A stretch of 29,919 nucleotides of DNA, from positions 1-29,919 of the forward strand of contig JABANP010000596.1 in assembly GCA_013115135.1 (NCBI GenBank), read 5' to 3'. This document shows, piece by piece, positions 1-9,026 of this stretch (positions are counted from its first letter, which is position 1; the number at the start of each line of letters is the position of its first letter). Below the pieces are notes generated by a model. It made no database searches. It was given only the letters and a program-made list of their open reading frames with translations, and was not told the DNA's origin. Position numbers and translations under genes: made by a program. This stretch comes from Perkinsus olseni (lineage: Eukaryota > Perkinsozoa > Perkinsida > Perkinsidae).

Positions 1-374
1 CCCCTCATGAGCGAAGATGTTCGTTATATACACCCAATCGCCATGCTTCGGGGTCTTCACAACCCCAAACTCGGCGGACCCGACAACGGCCTGCAGTACG
101 AAACAGATCGTCTTGATAGGCGGAAGCGATGGCTCACCTCAGGCTGATGTGGATAGCGGGTCTCTACTGCCACGAACATAGCTGAGTCAGTGTAATCCTG
201 TGTTGCCCGGATACGGTCCACTGGACTTGCTGGCCTGTACTCCAGGAAGTTGGACAGGGGCAGCCTTTTAATGCGGCGTCGACCTCCCACGTAGACAATC
301 GTACGGCGGCCCAGGCTCATAGTCATCACTGGGAATATCGCACAGAGTAGAGTTGCGAGAAGTGTGGTACCCAT
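1..374 (-). CDS. Secreted GNAT-type acetyltransferase, paralog A (5' part, cut by window edge)
   Basis: The first two exons of a gene that leaves the window at position 1. Exon 1 is 374-138 (79 codons) and exon 2 runs from 90 to the edge; the 47-nt intron (137-91) has a GTGAGC donor and a CTGCAG acceptor, phase 0. The N-terminus is a hydrophobic signal peptide (MGTTLLATLLCAIF). A segment shared with paralogs B and C follows (LEYRPASP, then DSAMFVAVE). Exon 2 encodes VVGSAEFGVV and GDWVYITNIFAHEG, the central GNAT strands before the acetyl-CoA loop. The intron position and phase match both paralogs exactly. The catalytic half lies outside the window. The family is inferred through paralog B; the substrate is unknown. 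The signal peptide suggests the secretory pathway. Confidence 0.78.
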
Positions 375-591
375 GTTGGACAGTAAATTCTAGGGAATTC
401 TTGATCAGAGAAGTAGCACCATGAGCTCCCTATCAATAGCCACCAAGATGGATTCGCACGGAAATGATGATGCGCTCGAGGGTCTCGCCCGATTGGAATG
501 GCGTATCTTCGTGCTGTCTCCAGCAGCGACGGCCTGTTCGAAGCACTGAGCTTTGAGTGGTGGAGGTTGATCCTATCAGACACGTCTCTAG

Positions 592-1005
592 TCGCGTGCG
601 AGTTGGCGGCAGCCCGTCGAAGTCAGGCAGACACTTCCCCAGCTGGACACTCTGCGGCTGGGGTTCATTTTCGTGATAGAAGAGTTACCCGAGCCGACAC
701 ACGTCCACGGCACCGAATGGAGTACGCAGGGAGAGAGGGTTTTTGACAAATGTCATGATCCGACAAAATCTGCCTTTCATCATCTCTCTGGGGCACGAAC
801 GGGGCCTCGCCTCCGCAAAAACTACTCAAGGGTCAATACTCATCTCCTAGCCCTCGATGAGTTCTCTGGACCTCCCCTCGAGCCAGTATCCCTACACGCC
901 TTCTGTGCTATTCATAAAGAGCACGGGGCAATGGAGATACCGTCATATTCAACGATCCCAACGGAGGCCTCTGTGGTCCGCAGGACTGCAAGTACACTAG
1001 AGTAG
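592..1005 (+). CDS. Hypothetical open frame between GNAT paralogs A and B
   Basis: An open frame of about 137 codons with no good ATG near its start, ending in TAG at 1003. It reads protein-like in its first half (LDTLRLGFIFVIEELPEP). I recognise no domain. It could be an exon, an old gene remnant, or chance. The rest of 375-1074 holds nothing else I can support. Confidence 0.22.
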   Translation, partial: SRASWRQPVEVRQTLPQLDTLRLGFIFVIEELPEPTHVHGTEWSTQGERVFDKCHDPTKSAFHHLSGARTGPRLRKNYSRVNTHLLALDEFSGPPLEPVSLHAFCAIHKEHGAMEIPSYSTIPTEASVVRRTASTLE

Positions 1006-1074
1006 TGAGAGCAACTGCTGCATTGCGGTGTTGTTGTCACTAATGCAACGCTCGCAGCAATGCAGACAGGAACA

Positions 1075-1933
1075 TCATTCTTTGACAAGCAATGATGATG
1101 AATTGCTATGCACCTCGTCGGCTATCCCTTCCTCAATAAGCTCACTAAAGAAGGGTTTCATAACCGAACGCTTGAGATACGGCAAAGAGTCATCGTCGTC
1201 GTCGTTGTTCGACGAGACAAATGACGGTGTGGACGCGTTGAAGGTGTAGACGAAGTTGTGGATAAAATGGAAGATGCCTTCGAAGCCTCTCAGCTTCTCG
1301 GGCACGGCTGCTCCTCTGTCCACGAACCCGGATTTCTTGTACGCTTTTATGGCACCGCGGTTGTCGCTAGACACTCGCAACCAACCAGCCACGACTCGAG
1401 GATTCTTCCAGTGAACCTGACGTGTACCATCACCACCATAGTGACTCAGTACTAGCAGATACGAGCATCCCGAGAGCTGTACATATTCCAGCAGCCTTCT
1501 CATCATCTCGGGGGCCACACCTCTCTTTCTATATTTTTCTCTCACGAAAACCCTGGGTATATAAAGCCATTCACCATGCCTTGGTGTGTTAAGTAGGCCG
1601 AATGTCGCGTCCGCTACAATCTGAATGAGGAGCCGTGTGTTTGATCTCCTCGTTGACCTCGAATGGAAGACGGACGATCTCCGTTACATGAGGGAAGTAT
1701 CCAAGCCGGTTACTAGCTCGTACCTCGTCCGGATCCTCAGACTGGGGCCTTGCTGCTACGAAAACGGCGGCGTCCTCGAAGCCATGTTCTCGTCTCACAT
1801 GGTCCGATACCCTAGCCCGACGGTACTCCAGTGTGGCGGCGAAGTTGTCTTCCGCCGAGGAGCCTTCTAGGGCCACGGATGCCGCTCCAAGACACGTGCT
1901 GGTGAGAAGGGCAGCGAGATGGATGATTTTCAT
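1075..1933 (-). CDS. Secreted GNAT-type acetyltransferase, paralog B (complete)
   Basis: Two exons, 1933-1724 (70 codons) and 1620-1075, give a 251-residue protein. The 103-nt intron has a GTACGA donor and a CATTCAG acceptor, phase 0. The N-terminus is a signal peptide (MKIIHLAALLTSTCLGAAS). Then come a GNAT N-terminal segment, the pyrophosphate-binding motif A (YRKRGVAPEMMRRLLEYV) and motif B with the acetyl-CoA-contacting helix (NRGAIKAYKKSGF). The C-terminal tail has a short Asp run and a segment (FIHNFVYTF) shared with paralog C. GNAT proteins move an acetyl group from acetyl-CoA to an amine; the substrate here is not evident. A signal peptide is unusual for GNATs and suggests an ER, extracellular or vacuolar role. 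The intron was placed by aligning with paralogs A and C. Confidence 0.85.
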
Positions 1934-2310
1934 GCCACGGGGCAGTGGTGATCATCAGGGAGAACTGGTAGCGAGAGTCCAGCGGCGAGTGCGAAGTAAA
2001 GGGCGCCAAATGAATGAAAGTGGGCCCGTGTATTTGGTCACCGGGGTTTAGAAAACTCCCAGGCTAAGCCACAGATGGGCTACTCAGGCTTTATCAAGTG
2101 AGGTGTGCTATATTGAATCCATCGTCAACAAGCGGCCGTCGGCGGCGTAGTAGTCGTAACGATACTCTAAACGACAGCGCGCGAAATTCGCCATTCCGAT
2201 CGGTCGGGGTTCCCTTCCTCGAGCGCAACATCTTTTCCGTCAAAACGTGGTGCTTCTCCTATCCCAGATTGCGAGCTCACGGGGTCGTCCATCAGCGTTT
2301 TTGTGGCGAC
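1934..2310. promoter_or_regulatory. Divergent intergenic region between paralogs B and C
   Basis: A 377-bp gap between the start codons of two divergently transcribed paralogs, so both promoters should lie here. I see no TATA box or shared operator-like motif that I would defend. Confidence 0.4.
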
Positions 2311-2835
2311 ATGCATACCACACCTCTCACATCTCTTCTCTGTACGGTACTCCCATCGATGGCGATTGGCTCTTGGAGCCGGCTCATGCTTGGGCCGTTG
2401 AAGTATCGTTTAGCTAACCCTACAGATGAAATAAAGGCAGTCCGCGATTACCCAGATTCAGCTTTCTTCGTAGCCGTGGACGACAGCGAGGTGAGCTGTT
2501 GTGGCTAGAGATGAACTCTAGGATCAGCATGAGTATAATACCAAGTGTTGTGGTGGTGATGTTGTGCTCCTGTAGACTGTTGTCGGGTCCGTGGAGTTCG
2601 GGGTTGTGAAGAACTCGAAGCTCGGCGATTGGGTGTATGTAACCAACGCCTTCGCTCATGAGGGGTATAAACGTAAAGGGTTGGAAGCCGAGATCCTCAG
2701 AAACCTCCTCGAATATGTAAGATGCGCCTTCCCTTTCGATGGTCCCCGCCGAGGCGCCATAGTGATGTTCAGATTCACGAGAAAAATCCGGGAATCATTG
2801 GGGCCTGGACGCGGGTCTATGACTATGGAAAAGAC

Positions 2836-2884
<49 letters not shown>

Positions 2885-3208
2885 TCTTTGTTTTCGACGA
2901 GCCCATTAAGAAAGCGTACTTGGACGCAGGCTTCACAGACAGAGGCAAGCCAAGGCGTGCCGCCGCGTCGTAGACGTACAGCGACGTCGTTTCTTGCAGG
3001 CGTGTTTAATCTAGCCCATAATCTTGTCTATACCTTCCCCTTACCGGAAGGGCCTGCATCAGCCTCGAGGAGGGACCAGAAATCTCTGCCTGTTCTATCA
3101 CACCGCAAATCTGCTAAGATCCTCAAGTCATTCTTCGATGAACTAGACAAAGCTGGTATTGCGGGTACTGCGCTAGCCCACAGGAAGCGCCTTTTGAAAG
3201 CATTATGA
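2311..3208 (+). CDS. Secreted GNAT-type acetyltransferase, paralog C (possibly decaying)
   Basis: The ATG at 2311 opens a signal peptide (MHTTPLTSLLCTVLPS). Exon 1 is 2311-2490 and exon 2 is 2576-2716; the 85-nt intron (GTGAGC to CTGTAG) sits at the same place and phase as in A and B. Exon 2 carries GDWVYVTNAFAHEGYKRKG and LRNLLEY (motif A). Homology resumes in other frames: IHEKNPGIIGAW with a 17-Asp run and motif B (PIKKAYLDAGF) from 2773, then FNLAHNLVYTF from 3000 to the stop at 3206. Phase-consistent introns of 56 nt (2717-2772) and 43 nt (2957-2999) would join these. Paralog B has neither intron, and one beta strand would be lost. The alternative is that C carries two frameshifts and is a pseudogene. 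Confidence 0.68.
2836..2883 (+). repeat. (GAT)16 trinucleotide microsatellite
   Basis: Sixteen perfect GAT units, preceded by GAC, read as 17 Asp in the frame of GNAT paralog C. They fall between the acetyl-CoA-binding region and motif B. Paralog B has a shorter Asp run elsewhere in its tail, so Asp-codon expansion recurs in the family. Confidence 0.97.
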
Positions 3209-3616
3209 TGTCCGCTGTTCAATTCCTCCCTCTCTTTCTTGAGTTCAACGTATAGTGTGTAAACCTGCTCACGGGGCCAACTTGCATATCGTCTACATGA
3301 TGCTCGCTGCGCCAACCGTTGTGCTACCTTCCCTTGATTCTCATCAAGAGCTAGAAGAACGAAATAACCGTGACAAAAGATCAAACCCTCGTGTGGCAAC
3401 GGGTACTTGTGGACGCCCTGGGGGTGGAAAGTTCATCGTTGTGAACCATACATATTCTATACGATACCAATCATATCGGTCGATTGCCGACCATCCGGTG
3501 TGACGCATACTCTGTTCCAACACAAATACCAGTAAGATGTAAGAGTGGGTGGAGGCATGGTAAGTGTTAGTGTACACTGGGTCTACTCTAATTGTTAACA
3601 TCACATTATAGTGCAT
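3209..3616. other. Convergent 3' intergenic region
   Basis: A 408-bp stretch between the stop codons of GNAT C (plus) and the GBP gene (minus). It should hold both 3' ends. No gene, repeat or clear terminator signal seen. Confidence 0.5.
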
Positions 3617-6600
3617 CTACAGCAAGCAGCTGCTGCTGCCGTTGAAGAGGAAGTCGGCCTCCTCCCTCTGCCCTTCCCGGTCTCGATCGTCAAGCGCAGT
3701 TCGAAGCTCCGTTATCTCAGCCTGAGTACGAGATCGAACCTTCCACAACAGCTACAACCCAGTCCCCACCTGAATGTCGTCTGTCATTCGCCGTTGACTC
3801 TCATCCGTCTCCTCCTCTTCAACGAGGGAAGGCGTGTCGATGCCGTCGATGTTATCAGCCAGCTCCTTCACGTCCAGTCTCATCTTCTCAGTGCGCTCAA
3901 TACGATACTTCTGCACACTACGATGAGCAAAGGCCTTAGAGAACGAAGAGTTAACCTCCATCTCCTGCTGTTCTCTGGCCCTTCTCTCCTCCAACTCCCT
4001 CTCAGCACGCTGTCGCTCCTCCTCCATGGCCCGCTCTCTCTCCATCATCACCTTTCAGAATCTTCAACGACCGAAGCCCCTAACCCTGCCGCCTACCGCC
4101 CGCTGAGCAGCTGCCTCCTGCTGTCTGCGTGTTAGTTTCACTAGACCTTGCTCCTGCTTCGGTGTTATCCATTTTGAATACGTTTCCATCACCACCGCCG
4201 TCGGGCCTGTGAACTGCCACATCGATCCCTGGTACTCTACCCCTCCTCTCCGCTACCTCTGGCCTCCTTCTGGTAGCTCTCTCGCAGCTCCGAGAGGTCC
4301 CTCGTGAATTCTGATATGCCATCGTCAAGGCTGTAACCTGGGAAATCGCCATACCCGCTATTTCCTCCGACTCCTTCCCTACCTTCCGTATCATCGTAAG
4401 CATCCAACCGTTCAACTATGGGCTGCCAAAGCCTCTTGAGCAATCTAACGCAGCTCTCGCGGCCCATCACCTCGTTACGCTCGGTGACCTGCTGACAAGT
4501 GCAGCGCGAGATGAGCGTATTACTAACCTTGTTATCGAGGTCGTCCATGAGGTCCTTCAACTGTTCTCTATACTGCGAGATGATCTTCCTCTCTCCTAAA
4601 GATTCCCTCTTGAATTTGGCGTAAACCTACGCGGCGATACCCCCGAGAAGCCGATGGTATCGAGTACCTCCTGCCGTAGTGCTTTGAGTTCAGCAATCAG
4701 ATCAACCTCAGATACCGGCAGCAGTGGCTCGACACGATTCCTCACAACAGCCCGATATTCGTCGGAGCACTCCCCCACCACCTAGCAACCGGGAGAATGG
4801 CACGCCGCCTGTAAGAACCGAGTAGCAGGTGCGGTACTCTCTCTCCCTCTTGAGCCTGTAATGCTTGCCACACCGACCCCACCCTCGGTACCTTAAAGGA
4901 ACTGCTGCCCCTGTAAACCCCTATGTAACACCTCTTTGCTGTTGATAGAGTGAACATACTGATCCAATAGCCTCGCGAAAGTGACGCCTGTGACGGGGAC
5001 ACCGTTGATGGTTTTGGGCGCGCAATCTCGGAATACTTTCCTCTTCATCAGTTCAATCTGAGGTCACCTCCACCGGTGCTGCAGGAGCCTTGGGCCCGAC
5101 CTGATCCCTGAATTCCTCTCTGAGTTGGTGATATGGTACGGTGTCCAGAGCTTGCAACTTCTCCTCATCAATAACGGGTGTGACCAGGGCGATGCAATCC
5201 CGATGGGTGAATAAACTGAGCTGAGACTATCCACACGAGCACGCTGCTTCAGCCATACTTATGAACACGTAATCATCCCTGTAACCGGAATTCTACCACG
5301 TTCATACGCTTCCTACCGTCACGAAACGATAAGAAGAGTCATCGCAGTAGTGTATGCTGGGACACAAAGTGAGACGGGGCAAGGAATACCGTGAGCCCGG
5401 CGCAGCCTAATACGATAGCGGAGGGTTTGCCATCGAGAGTGTCCGTGAGGGCGGGTTGAGTAAGCCCAACATTGATCCGGAGGTGCAGTACAAGGCTTTT
5501 GATACGTCGTAGTGATGTTATACCGGTGAGGCCACCACCGCGTACTTGCACAGCTTCTCTCGGCAATCTCGACTCTCCTGGCTACGATAAGCTGCCACAC
5601 TGCTCTTGTCCGACAGAGCTATTTCCAGGTATCTGAGGCAGCATCCCAACCTCTCCCTCAGTGACGGAAGGGCGGGGCCCTACTCCTGCGCGCTGATGGG
5701 CCGCCCATTCTGATCTTCCAGAGCTAATACAAAGTCACGTAACTGGGGAGAGGGTGTTACTGAGAGCACCGCGGGGGAATATCTTACCACCCAGAGGAAG
5801 TGAGGGGCGGTTGCAACGACTGAGGGGGAACCATCCGGGCCTGAAGCGAGAGAGCTTAGTTAGTATGATGGTGATACCACTTTTACCCTCCTGATGCTGA
5901 GCGCTTTGAATATGCTGTGCTAAGGACGTGACCACAGACAAGGTCTGGATGGCACCTTCGTCGATGACACCCTGCACGGATGTAGTAGAGAGGGGTAACC
6001 AGCAAGCAGGCCTACTTTACTATTGTAGATGAAGTAGCCGCTGAGAAGTGTGCCGAGGGCGAAGAGTATCGAGTCATGGTCTCTGTCGTGCTCGACATTA
6101 CCAGACCCTTCGCAGTCTAGTAATATGTAAACAGGGCCTGTGAGGCGGTCGTCCCTCAGAAGACCATGACGTCCCACTACCGTTATCACTGCCGCCGCTA
6201 CTACTAGCCCACATCCAGATGCCACTGGTACCTGACAAGCCCTTGCGGAAGGCAACTTCCGCTCGGAGGAACACTACACGCATTGACTGTGGAGCCCACG
6301 GTGAAGGCTGCATGCTCTTGCTGGTCGCCGTCAATAGCAGTGTCGCCGTCCTCCTCTCCAGAGGGCGTATTGTTGCTCAGGAGATTAAGCAGGTAGGATT
6401 TACCCGTACCTGCCTTGCATGCTCAATCAAGGCCGTTGGACGGTCCTATCATTACGATAGAGGCCGCAAACTACCGCAACTGCTACTGGCCTGTTGCCAA
6501 CGCTACGAAGGAAGTAATCCCTCGCTTCCGGGCATACAGTCACCTGACAGGCCAAGCTTAACGACTACGATTTGGCGATGTTACGGTACTCTCTCCCCTT

Positions 6601-6739
6601 CCCCCTCGCTTTGTGCTAGGCTCAGCAGCTGCATTGGCTCCCCCTTCCGCCATACCGGTTGAGAGCTGCCAGCACCGGGAGGTGGGTCTATCACTAGCGT
6701 TATGTCTGACGAATGTGATGATAGGGAGTCTATGTCCAT
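3617..6739 (-). CDS. Guanylate-binding protein (GBP/atlastin-like large GTPase), 19 exons
   Basis: A dynamin-superfamily GTPase, rebuilt from motif order and phase-matched GT-AG introns; about 691 residues. Exons (minus): 6739-6590, 6543-6456, 6409-6288, 6241-6181, 6137-6016, 5971-5887, 5840-5788, 5742-5684, 5632-5601, 5544-5492, 5220-5101, 5057-4932, 4891-4838, 4781-4641, 4608-4528, 4488-4257, 4206-4097, 4051-3770, 3721-3617. GTPase motifs in order: P-loop GLYRTGKS (split by an intron inside the Arg codon), switch region GLSGTSGIWMW, G3 LLDCEGSG, then FIYNSKGVIDEGAI and the GBP-type G4 motif LRD. A helical domain follows (FTHRDCIALVTPV, then NGVPVTGVTFARLLDQYV), and finally a charged coiled coil. 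The end is SSCLL: Cys at -3, so not a canonical CaaX box. GBPs bind GTP, oligomerise and act on membranes. Uncertain joins: the 271-nt intron 10, the 32-nt intron 14 and the start of exon 16. Confidence 0.93.
5221..5491 (-). other. Oversized intron 10 of the GBP gene
   Basis: The conserved motif runs from IKSL (exon 10) to LFTHRDC (exon 11), yet 271 nt separate them, against 32-56 nt for every other intron in this gene. The donor is GTACTG after CTT, the acceptor GTCTCAG. The start of the intron stays open in the exon 10 frame for about 50 codons, so partial retention is possible. It may carry an insertion; I see no repeat ends in it. Confidence 0.55.
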
Positions 6740-6840
6740 CGCAAACTGCCCCTGCCGGCGCTCCCATACCCATTCACGCCCTACTACTAACACTACCGGG
6801 TCGGACAAGAAACGTCAGTGCTTAGCAAGGTTACAGTCAG
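6740..6840 (-). promoter_or_regulatory. Compact spacer between FTR and GBP
   Basis: Only 101 bp separate the FTR stop from the GBP start on the same strand, so FTR 3' processing and the GBP 5' end must share this space. That is compatible with polycistronic transcription and trans-splicing, as known in some alveolates, but I find no spliced-leader sequence in the window. Confidence 0.35.
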
Positions 6841-7564
6841 TCAGGGTTCATCAGGAGCAAGGTCTTCAATATCGCCAATGCTCAGCCTCGGAGACGAATC
6901 CGATGCCCATGGACTGTCTGGCTGCAGGAAGAGCATACAATGGCAGTGGCCTTTAGTTCTGAGAGTGAAGCATGGATGCATTAGAGTGGCTGCGGTAGCA
7001 CAAACCTCATCGGCACACAGGGACAGTTCCAGTAGGCTCGCTTCACTTCCGCTTTCTTGTCATCGTAGTCTCGGCAAGGGCAGAGGGGCGCCCCGAGCTC
7101 GACTTTGTGCTGAGAAGGAACGGTCCTCCCCCGCAGTGATCGCCCTACCGTCAACGCACCTGAGCCAGGCCTTTGATGACTCTCGCCGTCACCCTTCGGT
7201 CTCGGCAGAATTTGGTGCCAGTTCGTCTGGCGTACTTCTCAGCGAACTTCGCCATAACCCTTCGAGCCTCGTCTTCCCTTCTCTGCATTGCCCCAGGGCC
7301 GGCTGGTGCTGCTGTGGATCGGCGGCGGATCAGAGCGCGGAGGGCAAGGGCAGCGGAGGCAGCGAGGCCGCAACCCTTCAATGCTGTACTGGCGTAGTGG
7401 TAGGCGGGTGCTGCTGGCCAGCTGTGGGGGCTCAGGGAGGCGGCAGGGTGGGCCTTTCCTAGGGGGTACAGGAATGTTAGGGTTATGGTATATAATATGA
7501 AGAGGGTTGATGTGAGGAGGAAGAGGAGGCCAGCGAGGGCCGACCGCCGCGATAGGCGACTCAT
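6841..7564 (-). CDS. Ferredoxin:thioredoxin reductase, catalytic (beta) subunit, plastid-type
   Basis: Three exons (7564-7160, 7109-7006, 6958-6841) joined by 50- and 47-nt introns give 208 residues. The [4Fe-4S]/disulfide enzyme passes electrons from ferredoxin to thioredoxin. All hallmarks are present: RTGTKFCRDRRVT, VIKGLAQHKVELGAPL, then CPC-x16-CPC-x8-CHC (the second CPC precedes VPMR, and CHCMLFL follows). The intron 2 join restores Arg in VPMR. The first 90 or so residues are a leader: a strong hydrophobic segment (ALAGLLFLLTSTLFILY), then an Ala/Arg-rich stretch with a second hydrophobic patch. This resembles the bipartite leaders of plastids with extra membranes. The enzyme normally needs a variable subunit, which is not in this window. 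The ATG at 7564 is the first in frame and starts the leader. Confidence 0.95.
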
Positions 7565-8048
7565 CGGGTCATGGGATGAAGCTAATAGTACTTCAAGTAG
7601 CTCCCATTGCTCTCAAGGGATTAACGGGCTGAACTCCTTCAGAATCGCGGATTTTATTTACAAGCATCAGTCGAGTCAAGTGCCCAAGAGCCACTCTATT
7701 CCTTATACTAGAGGAAACAGAAGTCTGGTATTGAAGGCCTTGTCAAAAAGGAATAGCACTGGCAATTCAAATTATCCCGCCAGTGGCCACGTCCAATTTC
7801 AAAACTCAATTCAGACATTGCCGAGGATTACTGGCACAAAGCTTCTCGCCCGTTCGTACGATGCGCGCAAGTGGATCGTGGGGGGAGGGGCGGTGAGGCA
7901 AACCAAGAACTACTGCCAGGGATCACTCATCAAAAATGTGTGTTTCGGTTACTTGCTAAATCTTGCTCTCTGCCGATACCTCCACACGAATGAACTTTCC
8001 TATCTTAGACTATCTCGCAGTTTCCTAACGGCCACGAGGAAATCCCAC
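7565..8048. other. Upstream region of FTR, no supported gene
   Basis: This should contain the FTR promoter. An open plus-strand frame of 219 codons (7485-8144) crosses it, but it begins antisense to FTR exon 1 and ends in a dispersed repeat, so I do not call it a gene. Confidence 0.4.
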
Positions 8049-8086
8049 GGTGAATTGCAGAAATCTAAGGAGAATGTTATTTTCCT
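8049..8086 (+). repeat. 38-bp dispersed inverted repeat, copy 1
   Basis: These 38 bases (starting ggtgaattgcag, ending tattttcct) recur without mismatch as the reverse complement at 15759-15796, 7.7 kb away. Homology stops at both edges. Confidence 0.95.
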
Positions 8087-8149
8087 GGGGACGCTCCTGG
8101 GGCACTACTCCTACCTCTTAAACCCAGTAGCCTTCGGGTTTTAGGTGAA

Positions 8150-8168
8150 GGTCGCCCGGAGGGCGACC
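8150..8168. repeat. Perfect hairpin, 8-bp stem and 3-nt loop
   Basis: GGTCGCCC-GGA-GGGCGACC. It lies between the 38-bp repeat and the 18-bp minisatellite. Confidence 0.9.
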
Positions 8169-8244
8169 AGATTCCGGTTTCGGGTTTACGAGGTTTCGGC
8201 TTTGCCTTGCAATCGACGGTTTTTTTGTTGGAACCTGTTCTACG

Positions 8245-8515
8245 GCCTTGCCTTGTGGAACTGCCAAGCCTTGTGGAACTGCCAAGCCTTGTGAAACTGC
8301 CAAGCCTTGTGGAACTGCCAAGCCTTGTGAAACTGCCAAGCCTTGTGGAACTGCCAAGCCTTGTGAAACTGCCAAGCCTTGTGAAACTGCCAAGCCTTGT
8401 GAAACTGCCAAGCCTTGTGAAACTGCAAGCCTTGTGAAACTGCCAAGCCTTGTGAAACTGCCAAGCCTTGTGAAACTGCCAAGCCTTGTGTTTTTGCTTT
8501 GCCTTGTGGAACTGC
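8245..8515. repeat. 18-bp minisatellite, about 15 units
   Basis: The unit is ccaagccttgtgRaactg. The first half alternates between GGA and GAA variants, giving a 36-bp higher-order period; the second half is uniformly GAA. One unit (near 8426) lacks a base and another (near 8490) diverges to tttttgc. Because 18 is a multiple of three and the unit lacks stops, several frames on both strands stay open (for example repeats of LAVSQG or PSLVKL). The one-base deletion breaks all of them, so I treat it as non-coding. Confidence 0.93.
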
Positions 8516-8529
8516 CACGGCTCGGGTGA

Positions 8530-9026
8530 CAGCCTTCACTTGAGGTCTCGCTTCTCGCTCAGGTCGGGATTTCCCCTTGGAGTGTAATTTTTCCAATCAG
8601 CTAGTCTCTTCATACGGATGATGTGGGTTCGTTGATCTGCTGCTATGTTTGTAGAGGTCAACTAACTAACGAGAACACAACCTTACTCAAACTTGAAATG
8701 GGCTCGTTGCATCCTCAGATAAGGAGGTTGCCTGAGTCTACAGTAGTTGAGTAGGCGTAGGCCTTCTTTCCTCCCTATTCTTGTTGAATAAATCATGGTA
8801 AATTACTTGTCCCAGGCTAAGCCTGAGACGCTTCTTCGTCTCATTCATTCATGGCTTCACGAAATCCTTCCATCTGGATGGCGGGAGCCTGTTCCTTTTT
8901 GGTCTCTGCCTTACCGCGGGCGAGTCTCCTGCAAGTGGAGAGGCGGACTTTTGAGGGCTTCTACTTGGGTATTTCTTCTTTCCTGGTGGCTGAGGACTTT
9001 TTGAATCTGTGCACACTCGCCGCTCC
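8530..9026. other. No recognisable feature
   Basis: Only short frames, no repeat or RNA signature seen. Confidence 0.4.

Noticed and set aside
3611..4135. 174-codon open frame on plus
   Set aside because: It is antisense to the coiled-coil exons of the GBP; Glu/Arg-rich coding on the minus strand leaves Ser/Leu-rich shadows.
6818..7462. 214-codon open frame on plus
   Set aside because: Antisense to the FTR gene, whose motifs are unambiguous.
7485..8144. 219-codon open frame on plus
   Set aside because: Starts antisense to FTR exon 1 and ends through the dispersed 38-bp repeat; no motif.
8118..8596. Repetitive LAVSQG/FHKAWQ-type protein frames
   Set aside because: The 18-bp unit lacks stops in several frames on both strands, and an internal one-base deletion breaks each.
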